Positions 22,777 to 35,500 of a stretch of 64,000 nt of DNA are shown in pieces. Below the pieces are notes generated by a model. The model was not told the origin of the DNA. It did not search any database and saw only the letters and a program-made list of their open reading frames with translations. Source of the stretch: Drosophila persimilis (Eukaryota; Arthropoda; Insecta; Diptera; Drosophilidae); NCBI RefSeq assembly GCF_003286085.1, contig NW_020825288.1:13330001-13394000 (forward strand), in the 5' to 3' direction. Numbering within the stretch: position 1 is the stretch's first letter; every line of letters starts with the position of its first letter. The translations under genes and the position numbers were made by a program.

Positions 22777-23601
22777 TCAAGACTTTTTGTTAAAGAACTC
22801 AGCCACAAGTTTGTTAAATTCCTCCGCGTAGCGCAGGTGGATATTGTGCTTGCCCTCGGGAAACTCATGATATTGCGCCTGAGGCAGTCGCTCCTTTAAC
22901 CACGGCACATGCTCGGCCGCAATCATGGGATCCTTCTTGCCGTGCAGTATGAATGTGGGAGCCTTCACCTGCTCCACTTCGGACCGACAAAAGTCGCCCT
23001 CTCTTTGGTCGTAAAAGGAACAGGCAGCATCCACCCACTCGGCCCACAGTTGAGCGAAGCGCTCCACTCCATACACCTTCTCCATGGGCTCCCGCATGCG
23101 GGGTGACCACTTGGCCACATCCCGGATGTTACGAAGAGACTTTACTTCCTCCTCATTCAGGTAGGCGCCAGCGCCCCAAATGGCAAGTTTATCGACGGCC
23201 TCTGCATGACGACCGGCCACAATCAGCGCTGTGATACCGCCATCACTCCACCCGAGAATAGAGAACTTCGGTCTGTCCAGGGCTCTCATCAAGTCCACGG
23301 CTGCTTGGGCATCCTCCCGGAAGAATTCCAATCCAAACTTGCGCAGGGGAGGCACTGATTTACCGTAGCCGGGTGGATCCCAGGCGATGATCGTGTGCTC
23401 CGGTAAAAGCTTTGGCAGCTGATCGATTTGAGGCTTGAAGTCTGTCCAGGCCGATCCCAGGGCACCGGGCATTAGCAGCAGACTCCGGGGACCGCTGCCG
23501 CACTCCACGATATGCAAATCAATGCCATTAACTTTCACTTTGCGCTCCGTGTGGACGGTACGAGAGAGGCGCGGTGCCAGACGGCCCAGGCGGTTCAACA
23601 T
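22777..23601 (-). CDS. Valacyclovir-hydrolase-like (BPHL) alpha/beta hydrolase, mitochondrial
   Basis: Single exon. The frame is open to 23673, but the ATG at 23601 is preferred because it begins a basic, Ser/Arg-rich mitochondrial-type presequence (MLNRLGRLAPRLSRT) and gives 274 residues, close to human BPHL (291). BPHL hydrolyses amino-acid esters and homocysteine thiolactone. The alpha/beta-hydrolase catalytic triad is visible: nucleophile Ser in GWSDGG, Asp in HGKKDPM and His in GKHNIHL. The oxyanion-side motif is LLMPGALGS, and the cap region carries NEEEVKSLRNIRDVAKWSPRMREPMEKVYG. It stands alone between Pebp1 and Nrx-1. A dispersed promoter repeat begins 214 bp upstream. Probably CG5377 by gene order and memory. 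Confidence 0.9.
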   Translation of the reverse strand: MLNRLGRLAPRLSRTVHTERKVKVNGIDLHIVECGSGPRSLLLMPGALGSAWTDFKPQIDQLPKLLPEHTIIAWDPPGYGKSVPPLRKFGLEFFREDAQAAVDLMRALDRPKFSILGWSDGGITALIVAGRHAEAVDKLAIWGAGAYLNEEEVKSLRNIRDVAKWSPRMREPMEKVYGVERFAQLWAEWVDAACSFYDQREGDFCRSEVEQVKAPTFILHGKKDPMIAAEHVPWLKERLPQAQYHEFPEGKHNIHLRYAEEFNKLVAEFFNKKS

Positions 23602-23777
23602 TATGTAAGATTGGAGCGGACGTGACTCTCCAGTATGGCAACAAACTAGTCGTTTCGTTTGTTTGGAGTGCACTCCACTTTATTGAGATTTGATTTACTT
23701 GTCTTGTGCAAATCCTTAGCTGGTGGAGAGCAGAGCAATGGGTCGTTGTATTTGATTGTTGATTTTTTGTATTGATT

Positions 23778-23812
23778 TGTGATAAGAGCCAGCTGTGATA
23801 AGAGCCAGCTGG
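23778..23812. repeat. Direct 16-bp tandem repeat upstream of the BPHL-like gene
   Basis: The unit 'tgtgataagagccagc' occurs twice in succession. Each contains a GATAAG site, and the unit ends form CAGCTG E-boxes. It lies between the gene's start and the dispersed repeat and may be part of its promoter. Confidence 0.6.
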
Positions 23813-23814
23813 AA

Positions 23815-24240
23815 TATACCGAAACATACCGTCTCATTTAACAAATATACCGTAAATATACTGACGAATTCAAGTTATATTTTACATATTCCTCGATTTT
23901 TCCGTCAAATATTCCCAGCTATATAGAATATTTAGCCATGCCCACATAATAAATAAATTTTCTACTTAACTGGCTAGTTTTTAGTCCTTGATCCTTTATC
24001 TCGATCCTGATACCTACGGAGCCTGGGAGGACAAACATTATCTCCATCCTATCATATCCTTTTCCCTAGGGTGTGAAAACTTTTGTTGCCGGTAATCATT
24101 GTTGTCAACCGGTTATGCCAACTAATTCCTGGTTATTCTTTCTTCCGTCGAATATTCCCAGCTATATAGAACATTTGGAAATGCCCAGATAGTTTTATCC
24201 CAATTCTCAATCAATTCTCTACCCGACTGGCTTGTTCCAA
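23815..24240 (+). repeat. Dispersed promoter-associated repeat, copy 4 (upstream of BPHL-like gene)
   Basis: It begins with motif 6-type AATATACCG, ACATACCGTC and AAATATACCGTA, then 'tactgacgaattcaag', 'attcctcg', 'ccgtcaaatattcccagc', 'tatttagccatgccca' and 'ttaactggc'. A second copy of the 'ccgtcgaatattcccagc' to 'ctggcttg' part follows at ~24147-24238, so the distal half is tandemly duplicated. Motif 1 is absent. The part near 24017-24072 matches copy 1. Confidence 0.8.
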
Positions 24241-26455
24241 ACAATTGCATTTCTATGGATTTTTATGAAATTTCTAATTTATTTTTGCTCTCCAGGTGGA
24301 AGTAATGTACAATGTCCGATAGCTGACGATAGCGATCGATTGATCGCTGGAAACAGCTGGGACTGCAACGAGCATGGCAACTCTATATTGGCGCGCAACT
24401 CAAAAGCTTTCCCCTGTTCAGCTTTTCCCATTCTGCCGAAGTCCGTTTCGTTTCGTTTCGAACGTCACAGCAGCGAAGGACAATGGACAGCACGTGTTGG
24501 CATTCGCAGCTCTCCTCCTCGTTCGTCGTTCTGGAGCGTGTTTGGCAAAATTATTAAAAACTAAATGCATGGAAGCGCGTTCCTAGTGTAATGTTAAGTG
24601 CGTGATGGTACTCTCGTCCCCCAGTTAATACTCTTGAGTGACGTGGATTTATCGTAGCTCTGGCCTTGCATTTGCACACTCTTGGGAGGGCACCCATTAC
24701 TGCCGCCCACACAGACAGAGGTCGAGACAGGACCCGCTACAATTTCCATGGAAAATGCAAATCGAATTTGACACCGAGTTGTCGAAGTTGCGTAGTAAAT
24801 GTCAAGGCATTTACACGGGTCGTCTTCGTGTGTGGGTGGCCACACATGAACATACATACATATTTGTATGTACAATGCATATGAACCAACACATGCAGCG
24901 TCGGGTATCCCTTCTAATACGCTTCTAGTGGTGCAGGTTATGAACCTGCGTATTACGCATGTGTGAGTGGGCCGTATGTGTGTATCTGTGTGACTGTGGA
25001 TATTTGTGTGTTAGTAGTACGCATATGCATGCCTCGTGCGAAGTAAGCGAGCTTTTAATTTTTGGCATTCCCATGCGCTACACTCCAGCCATGAAGTCCT
25101 TTTCTTAGCATACTTTTTGGGGGTAAATGGAGTAGAGCAGTCAAATAGTTAAATTAATATACAAACCAAACAGAATTAGGAAATTTTACCAGTTTTATGC
25201 AAAAATGTGACTAAATGGGGATATAACTTCACATTTTGAGGTGCGATGAACCGCCAAAAGTGAGTCGTCTAGACCGAACCCAAGGCTTTTTGTGAATAAG
25301 CTAGCGAAGCTTTCGTTATCCATTGGAAACAGTGCGAAGAAATTAAGTTTGAAATTGCAGTTCAGTCTTGTCGTGGATGCAGTGCGGATCGATATTAAAA
25401 CCAAGAGCAGCGGAAGGCGCTGCGGAACAAATTTCGACACACAAAATTGTTGTACCCCACAGTTGAGCCAAAAAATCTGCAGAAAATTCGAAGGGAATCG
25501 CGTATCCAGCAAATCGAGAATATAAAAGGAAGTTACATAAATAGAAAAAGGAATAAACTGGTGACAAAAGTGCGTTTAATGAATAAACACCACCTCAAAA
25601 TTGTTTAAGATAAAATCAGAGTGACTTGAAAATCCGTTCCCTACAAATCAAATCAATAGTTCCAATCAATACTTATAAATAATTAATTGCTGTGCCTGAG
25701 TTTTATCGAGAGCTGGTCGTCAGTTGGGGTCAGTAAAAAGAGGCTCGCTGTGGTAGCACAGAAAAATTTTCGCCTAAAACTCGACATGCAGTGAAAATTT
25801 TTCCGATTTTTAGTATGTACATGTACGTTGATACGCTCGTGGGCGCTCTAGCAGTATCGGAGGGCAGGGGTATCCGGCGAGCTTTCGGCCCCAACACCAA
25901 CCCCACAGCCGCAGCCACAACCACCCCCATCAGCCCCATTCGCGGTCAGCCATCGACATCTGGCTGCTGCTGCTAACGGTTCTAAGACACGATACAAAAC
26001 GGCCAACGGCGGCGAAATGTGCGCGTTAGGAATCAATTTGCCAAACATTATGCAAATCAAGTGTACAAAATGCCAAAAACTCAAAGAGTTCTGCAATAAG
26101 CATCACGAAATCAGGCGAAATTAACAAGTAATCCCCGTGCTAACAGTGGCAGAACAGTGGTCAGAGTGTAACAGTGACACTAACAGGGCAATAACAGCCG
26201 CAGCCAACCTCGCTCGGCCGAGCTTTCACTCTCTCGCGCTCTCTCAATGAAATTTGGAAGCGCGGATAAAATTCCAGAGTGTAGTAATATTGTGGACACG
26301 ACAGCACAGGACACGACACCAATACAAGGACACGCGAAAAGCTCCCGCTCAAGGACTGGAATACGTATACGCAACGGAGCACAAGGCGACATTTTACGTT
26401 TTACGCGCGCAACGTGCGTATATCAACGTGTGCACTAGTGTGCGTGTGCGTGTGA
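24241..26455 (+). other. Upstream region and probable 5' UTR of Nrx-1
   Basis: No gene was recognised. The last ~700 bp are A-rich with short frames, consistent with 5' UTR. Palindromic 'gcgatcgattgatcgc' near 24331 and a neighbouring AACAGCTGG E-box near 24352 could mark a promoter. An initiator-like TCAGTT is at 25720. Untranslated exons and the true start site cannot be fixed without transcript data. Confidence 0.45.
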
Positions 26456-29400
26456 ATGAAGGCGCCAAGTGCAACATATCAGCCCCAACCCCATCTCCAA
26501 TATGCACTTGCTCCAATGACAGCCAGGCACATGGAGAACGACCACACCATGGATAAGGATAAGACCCAGCATCAAGCTGCTGAGATGCTGCACAGTCCGC
26601 GGCTCGCAGCCCCAGCCGCAACCAGCTCCTCCTCCCCTAGCGCTGACTTGATGTTCAACAAGGCTCGGCGCCGCCGAAGAGACCCCCTCCCAGAGCGCAG
26701 CCTGCCGCCCCACTGTGCCCCGCTGGTCGTTGAGTACCGACGCTCCTACCGAGTGCTGATTGTCACCGCCTTGCTGGTGAGCCTAGCGGCCAGCTTTGTG
26801 ACCATCAGCGCTGGCTTCCAGCTGGACGGCTCGCAGAGCTCGTTTTACACCTTCAGGAAGTGGTACACCGGCCTGAACGGCACCCTCGAGCTGGAGTTCA
26901 AGACGGAGCAGCCGAATGGACTGGTCCTATATACCGATGATGGCGGCACCTATGACTTCTTCGAACTGAAACTTGTCGAGGGAGCGCTCCGCCTGCGCTA
27001 CAACCTTGGCGGGGGGGCCCAGATCATCACCGTTGGCCGCGAACTCCACGATGGCCATTGGCACAAGGTCCAGGTACTGCGCAACGACGACCAGACCTCG
27101 CTGATTGTCGACGGTGTCTCGCAGCAGCGCTCCACCAAAGGCAAGGAGTTCCAGTTCGGAAAGTTTGCCAGCAACTCGGACGTCTATGTGGGTGGTATGC
27201 CCAACTGGTACAGCAGCAAGCTGGCATTGCTGGCACTGCCCAGCGTAATCTTCGAGCCGCGATTCCGCGGCGCCATCCGCAACCTGGTCTATGCCGATCA
27301 GCCTGGAGGCTCCACCAGACGCCAAGAGATCAAACAGCCGCGTGACATCAAGTGCGGCGATGTGCCCTGTGATCACGGCGAGTTGCCTGCCCGCGAGAGG
27401 CCTCTGAGGGTGAGTTTATGAATGAAAAGATTAGTATCTTTAAGATATAAGATGTACTCCATTTGGTGTGAGATGACCCATTTCTTATTGGGGAATAATA
27501 CCATTTTCTAGTCATTATCTCTATATTATCCCAAGAGTTTGGCAAGTCTATGTTATAGAATAGAAGTTTCATCAGCATTTCTGTTGTGTCCTTCTAATCC
27601 GTATGTGATCAGGGTGTTCGAGGCAATACAACGGATGCCTGCGAAAGGAACGATCCCTGCCAGCATGGCGGCATCTGCATATCTACTGATTCCGGCCCAA
27701 TTTGCGAGTGTCGAAACCTCGAGTACGATGGCCAGTATTGTGAGAAGGAGAAGGCGCCATCGGAAGCAACGTTCCGCGGTACACAGTTCCTCTCGTACGA
27801 CTTGGGTCAGACGGGCGCCGAGCCCATTGTGAGTGCCCAGGATGCCATATCCTTCTACTTTCGCACACGACAGCCGAACGGCTTGCTCTTCTACACTGGA
27901 CACGGCACCGACTATTTGAATCTGGCCCTGCGCGATGGCGGCGTCTCCCTAACGATGGGCCTGGCCAACGGTAAGCAGGAGATGCACATCAAGCCCTCGA
28001 AGGTGCGCTTCGACGATCACCAGTGGCACAAGGTTACCGTACACCGTCGCATACAGGAGATCTCGTCCATAACCAGCTTCTGTCGGGTGGGTATTCGACC
28101 AGTGTATGCAGGGAGTGCCTCTATATAACAGGAATCCTTTGTCCTCCAGCTGGTTACTGTCGTGGACGATGTCTACACGGATCACTCGCACATCGCTGGC
28201 AAGTTTACCATGCTGTCCTCCTCGCGGGTCTATGTGGGGGGAGCCGTCAATCCGAGAGCCCTGCTGGGAGCCCGTGTGCACAACAACTTTGTGGGCTGTC
28301 TGCGCAAGGTGGAGTTCTCGGCGGACACGCTGAATCTCAACCTGATAGATCTGGCCAAGAGCGGCTCAAAGCTGATCCAGGTGGCCGGCAATCTGGAATA
28401 TCAGTGCCCCAGTGGTGACCCCCAGGATCCTGTGACCTTTACGACCCGTGAATCGCATTTGGTAAGTGGAAATACCCTTTGTTAGGAGTTCACCTTTCAT
28501 CTCACCTGCTGGGGACCATCCTGCATGCTTCAGGTGCTGCCGCCTTGGGAGACTGGTAAGCAGAGCTCCATCAGCTTCAAGTTTCGCACCAAGGAGCCCA
28601 ATGGAATCATTGTCCTGGCCACTGGCTCGAAGCAGCCGCGCGCCAAGAACGTAAGCTCCTTTCTGAGGCACATTTGAGTTCATTTTGAGGTGACTCGTAC
28701 TCCTACCCCTAGCCCGTGTTGATTGCCATTGAGCTGCTCAACGGACACATCTACATCCACCTGGATCTCGGCTCGGGAGCCTCCAAGATTAGAGCTTCGC
28801 GTCGCCGCGTGGACGACGGGGACTGGCACGACCTGATTCTTCGCCGGAACGGACGCGATGCCAAGGTGAGCGTGGACGGGGTCTGGAACGATTTCCGCAC
28901 GCCTGGGGACGGAACCATTCTCGAGCTGGACGGGCACATGTACCTGGGCGGAGTGGGGCCGGCCTACAATAGTGTGGCCTGGCCGGCGGCCATCTGGACG
29001 GCCACACTGCGTCAAGGATTCGTGGGCTGCTTGCGTGACCTGGTGCTGAGTGGGAAGGCAATCGATATAGCCGCCTTTGCTCGCGTTCAGGATTCGGGTA
29101 AGTAGAGTAGTCACGATTTCCCTGCCACCAGATGATGGAGTGTCACTGATAACCCACTTGGATCAGCCTCCGTCAAGCCGTCGTGCCATGTGCAGGGAAA
29201 TGTGTGCACCGGCAACCCCTGCCTCAACGGTGGCACCTGTCTCGAGGGCTGGAACCGCCCCATCTGCGACTGCTCGTCCACTCTCTTCGGCGGACCCACC
29301 TGCGGCCGGGAGCTGGCCACCGTGGCCTTCAATGGGAGCCAGCACATGACCATCTGGCTGGGCAACGGACAGGGGACCAAGACGCAGACCGAGGAGCTGG

Positions 29401-32400
29401 TAATACGGTTCAAGACGTCTCGTCCGGCGGGCTTGCTCCTGCTAACCAGCGCCGAGTCCAACTCCCCGGACCGCCTGGAGATCGCCCTTGTGGCGGGTAG
29501 AATTCGTGCCAGCGTGCGGCTCAGTGATAGGGAGAAGGTGAGTCCGGAGTCCTGGGACCCCCGTTTGAATGGGGGCGAGAGCAGGTCTGACCCTGAGCAT
29601 AACCACAACCAACCACATGGATAACTTGCAGAATCTCCTGGCTGGCCAGTCCGTGCTCAATGACAATAATTGGCACACCATCCGGTTCTCGCGCCGGGCG
29701 TCGAATCTGCGGCTACAAGTCGACGGGGCTCCCCCCGTCAGGGGTATGTTATGTATGTATCAACAGCACATCTATTGCCCTACTACGTGTCGTGCCGTGT
29801 CGTTTTTTTTACCAACCAAACCAACTCTCCTGTCCTGACTGTCTCCGCCTCAGCAAAGCATATCCATCCGATTAGTTTCCAGTTCGAGTGCTCCACGCAC
29901 CACAACATCGAGGTTCAAGTTCAAAGTTCCCCACTCAACCCCAGCCTCCAGGAAGGTGTGTGTGTGCAGGTGCTTCAGGACAGTCGAAAAGAAAACCTTA
30001 AGAAAATCAAGAACAAGAAAAGCAGACAAAAGCAGAAAAAAATCAATATAAAACGACGAAAGTGCAGTCAGCGGCGCGTTATCCACTTTTATGTTCTACT
30101 TAAACTTTTCATTTGAGAGCTTTTCAGTTAACTACTACTACTACACACACACACACACACACAAGCACACAGACAGAACACATACAAGCACACCAAAAGA
30201 AAATGCAGTTAAAAATCGACAAAAGAAATTAATTAAACAAAAAGGAAAAGTATTTAGCAAAGTTTATTTCTCTATCAAAACATTTCGTCGAAACTCATTT
30301 CTCATGACACATTTTCTCGAACTTCTGATGATGATACTCGTATACAGATTTGATCTAGACAGCTCTCTCTCTTCTCAACCTATCTATCTATCTATCTATC
30401 TATCTCTGTATCTATCTCGCTCTATATCGCTCTGTGAACATCGTTAAGCATCTGCAATATACATAGTTTGAACATCATACTCGTACGACACCAAGTTCCA
30501 CATCCATACACCATACACCATTCCACATTCCACACATTGTACGCCTCTCTGAAAGTTTGTTTGATTCATGTCCTTCCTTCTCCACATGACTACTCCATCC
30601 AATCCATCATTCTATCCACCGATTATGAGTTTCTAACCGAAGATAAGAGGATGATCTGCCCCAAAAATATTCTACTAACTCATTCGTAATTTCACATTTA
30701 CATTTACATTTGTTTTGCTCTCTGTAAGTTTCTCTCAAACCTCTTTCAAACATCTCGATGTTGTGTTTTCATTTGCGATACTTACTTACTTACTTACTTA
30801 CTTTGTTTGATTTCCCAATTAAGATTGCCAATTCCAATTCCAATTACAATTCAAATTCCCACACAGTCAACCAATTCAACTCGTATTCGTATTCGTATTC
30901 GAAAGTTATGTAATACTCCCATTGATGAATAAATATAGTAAGAGCAAAGGACCGTTGAACAGCAGTCGTGTTTCAGCGCTTCTCATAAATAAATAGCCTT
31001 CAGTGTTCTAAATAAGATTATATTGATTGTCTTGTAAATGGTTTTGTCCCTCGTGATTTTATTTATACAAAACAATGTCGTTTCGTAATTGGGTTACAAC
31101 TTTTAATTACAAAAATTTTCTGTTTCCTTTTTTCATAAATTCGAAACTAAATAATTGATTTTTACAACCTTTCCAAGTGAACAATTTCCTGAAATTACTT
31201 TGTATGTATTATAATTTCATGTAAATATACCCACAATATATATGGACAAGAGTTTTACAGACATATTGTCGTAATCTAAACAATGAAAATTCATTTAAAT
31301 AATTGCTGTACCATAAACCACACACGTGCGGTATGTTAAAAGTATTTGTTTCAGACGGTCTTCTATGCAAATTAGACCTCAGAGAAACCAACTCCAACAC
31401 CAAATATGTTTGCAATACAATGTCAAATGCAAATGCAAATGCAAATGCAAATGCTAATGCAAATGCAATTTTCTAATCACAAACGTGATCTAAACGACCT
31501 TCTTGAAAAATGAAGAGAGAATAATACAGAAAAAAATTCCCCACAGAGAAAAAAAAGAAAGAAATGAAACGAAACCATGAGCGAACCATGCAAAATGACG
31601 GGAGAAAGCCAACGTAAATGATTTCAATGTACAATATTGTTTTTTTGTTTCATGTTTTAGGCGAGAGAAAAAAAATCGACACGCAAGAACGCGGGGAAAC
31701 ATTTTTTTGCCCGAATCGCTCGATAAAAGTCACGCCATCCCAGAGAAAAGCGATTGAAAAACCGCAGAGACAGAGACAGGACCGATATCGGTGGTACTTG
31801 TGTCGGGGGCGGACTTATTGAGACGAGAAAGGGCAAAACAATGTTTAGAAGCGCCCAGGGCCGTAATTTGCACCACTTAATATGTAATTAGCTTTGTGTT
31901 AAGTAAACTCAACTCAACTCAACTCAACTATCCGCAACATCAGTCCAACAATACAATTGCAAGCCAATCGTGTGCCACGTAACAAATTAGTTTTTCCGTT
32001 GGGCAAGTGTGTTCCGAAAGAGTACCGATATGATACCGCATCGGTGGGTTATAGCGAGGGGGCGATGGCAATCAGTGGAATCAATGCTGAATGTCCTGCT
32101 TGCCAGAGTCCGCTCCTGGCCGACACACTGCCAACACTCACACTCTCACTCTTTAGCACACCAGAGCACAGGCACACACACGACACTCAAGAGCACAGGC
32201 ACACACAGATCCACGTCCACTCCACACACGTGAAGCGTTTGCATGTGAGCACCGCACCTCACCTCTGAACGATAAGCCGCAAAAGCAATAATAACAGGCC
32301 AAAACTAATAACTGTAAAGGAACAATAGTTAAGCGCATGACCTGCTCACGACCCATGTATACCGTGTACCGTATATTGCATTTCGTATCGTATCGTATCG

Positions 32401-32525
32401 TACCGCCATCGCCTCGTATCAATCCAGCAAATCACCCAGCAAATTCGAGTGTAATAAGCGTCCTAGTTCTGCTACTCGTACTTTCACTACCACTTCTCTT
32501 CACTCCGACCCACCTCTAGCCCTCC

Positions 32526-32557
<32 letters not shown>

Positions 32558-35500
32558 GTCTGTCTTTCACTCTGTAGCTCTAGCTGTCTCTTGCTCTCTT
32601 GCTATTGCTCTGTCTCTGCCGCTGCAGTCATTTGCATGTAAAGATGTCAATCATTCAGCGGGCCAACGCGTCGAATGCGCGATGTGGTCGCTCGTTAAGG
32701 CTAATGCACCGTTATTAACTTAGACGTAGTCGCCGCACACACACACACACACTCACACACACACACACACTCAGAACACTCTTTAGGTCACAGATTAACA
32801 CACATTTACAAGAATAAAACTCAAAGATACATTCCACATTGACAACCAACGAAACAAACCAATCGATGTTTAGTTCAATGTCGTTCAACCAATCGCAAAA
32901 ATTACTCTTTCTTTGGTATCATTACTATTATTTCGAGCCCCCTGCCCACATATGATTTCGAAAATGATTGTCTGTAGGTTAGCCTAACATTTCCTTCGTT
33001 TGTCTTTAGTTCAATTTAAAGCAATGCACAGATGATATATGAAAAAATCAAATGAAAATTAAATGAAATGTCACCGCCACTGTACTCGTATTGAAAATGT
33101 ATCTCACACACAAAGATACTCGTATCTCTCGTATACTCGTACCATGTCAATAAAACCAGATCAAAAAGCGCACCAAAACTTGCATATCTAACCAACTTTA
33201 GCGAACTCTTTACTTTACTTTAACTAATACTCGTACTCGTACTTTCATTTGGTTTTGCGCTGAAGCGGCGAGAATTACCTTTGGTTTTGTCTTAATCAAT
33301 AACTACTTATAACTACTATCCGTACCAGTACATATGTATTGTAATCTGCACCTTTCTTTAGAATGTACCAAGCTGCAACAAAATCGAACAAAAAATAACA
33401 ACCAAAAAACCAACTAATACTCAATTCAAATTCCAACTACATTCAGCCACTGTCGAGTGAAGACTACAAAATGCTTGAAAAAACAAAACAAACTAAAAAT
33501 TTTGAACCAAAACTTAGATAAATGTCTACTAAAAACCGCATAACTATATCTACTCTATATACTATTTATATACTCTACTACATACTCTTTGACTATATAT
33601 GCGTATGTGCTTCTTGTCACCAACTATACTCCATATCTACCAGTACCCTAATAATACCCATATACTCGTATACCATACAATAACCATATGTATCCAGTGT
33701 TAATGGTACTCTGCCTAGTCTACAATAAACCTTAGCGCAAAGCCGAGCCTGGCTTGACACCCCCTGGCGAGGCCCCGAGTTTTATCCATCTCTTGTTTTT
33801 GGAAATATTCTTTATGCAGCCGAAACGATCCTGGGACGCCACAGCACCATGGAGATACGTTCCATCCATCTGGGCGGTCTCTTTCATGCCGAGGAGGAGA
33901 TCCAGATGACCTCGACCATGCCGAACTTTGTCGGGCAAATGCAGGGCTTTGTGTTTAACGGACAGCGGTGAGAGTCTCCCACGTCCTCCCCTCCTCCTGC
34001 GAAGATTCACACACTATTCTCGTACCATCCATAGCTATTTGGACATTGTGAAGAGCCTGGGACCGGAGTTGTCGGCCCTTCCGAGCGCCACCTTCAAGCT
34101 CACAGCCCGCTTTGTGAACTCGCCAACCGGACAGCCCTATCACGCGGCCACCTTCCGCTCCAAGCACTCTTACGTGGGCCTGGCCATGCTCAAGGCGTAC
34201 AACAGCATCTCTATTGACTTCCGCTTCAAGACGGTGGAGCCGAACGGGCTGCTGGTCTTCAACGGGGGTCGTCGCAGCGATTTCGTGGCCGTGGAGCTGG
34301 TGAATGGCCACATACACTACACCTTCGACCTGGGCGATGGCCCGGTGACCATGAGGGACAAGTCCCGCATCCATATGAACGACAACCGCTGGCATCAGGT
34401 CAGCATCAGGCGGCCCGGACCCAAGACCCACACGCTGACCGTTGACGACTCCTTTGAGATCATCACCCTGACCGGCAATAATATGCATCTGGAGCTAGCC
34501 GGCATCCTCTACATAGGAGGCGTGTTCAAGGATATGTATTCAAAGCTGCCCGCCTCCATATCTTCCCGTTCCGGATTCGAGGGCTGCCTGGCCTCGCTGG
34601 ATCTGGGCGATGCCTCGCCCTCGCTCACCAGCGATGCGGTGGTACCGAGCTCTTTGGTGGTCAGCGGCTGCGAGGGACCCACCAAGTGCAGCCAGAACGC
34701 CTGCGCCAATCGGGGAGTGTGCGTGCAACAGTGGAATGCCTATGCCTGCGAGTGCGACATGACCTCGTACACAGGACCCACATGCTATGATGGTAATACA
34801 CATTCCACGGTATCAATAAGACATACACAGAACACTATATGCACAAATCTGCTGTGTTTCCCCTAGAATCCATTGCATATGAGTTTGGCAACAACAAAGG
34901 CATGGTACAGTACACCTTCCCCGAGAACGCCCAGGCAGACACCGAGGAGGATAATGTGGCCATGGGCTTCATAACCACCAAGCCGGATGCAGTGCTTCTG
35001 CGCATCGAGAGTGCCACCACCCAGGACTACATGGAGCTGGAGATAGTCGAGGGCAACATCTTCATGGTGTACAACATTGGCAGCGTGGATCTGCCTCTGG
35101 GCGAGATCGGAACAAAGGTCAATGATAATTCCTACCACGTGGTGCGATTCCAGCGCAAGGGCGGCAACGCCACCCTCCAGCTCGACGACTACAATGTGCA
35201 GGCACTGACTCCGCAGAGTAAGTGGATGGCTGCTCAACTTTTCACGAATGCTTCTAAGAAGGAGTCACATAATAATGCGATTTCCCTGTGATTCTGATTG
35301 ATTTTCAGGCCACCATTCGACCGTTTTCAATACCATGTCCAATGTCCAAGTCGGCGGCAAGTTCAGTCGCAACGGCCGCAGTCGCATCGAGCGGCCGTTC
35401 GCTGGAGTCATTGCCGGACTCTCGGTGAACAAATTGCGCATCTTGGATTTGGCCGTAGAGCGCGACCCACACATCACCATTCGAGGAGACGTTCAATTGG

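Noticed and set aside
31957..32268. 103-codon frame in the large Nrx-1 intron as a nested gene or exon
   Set aside because: C-terminal half is translated CA-repeat DNA; no flanking splice sites in matching phase.
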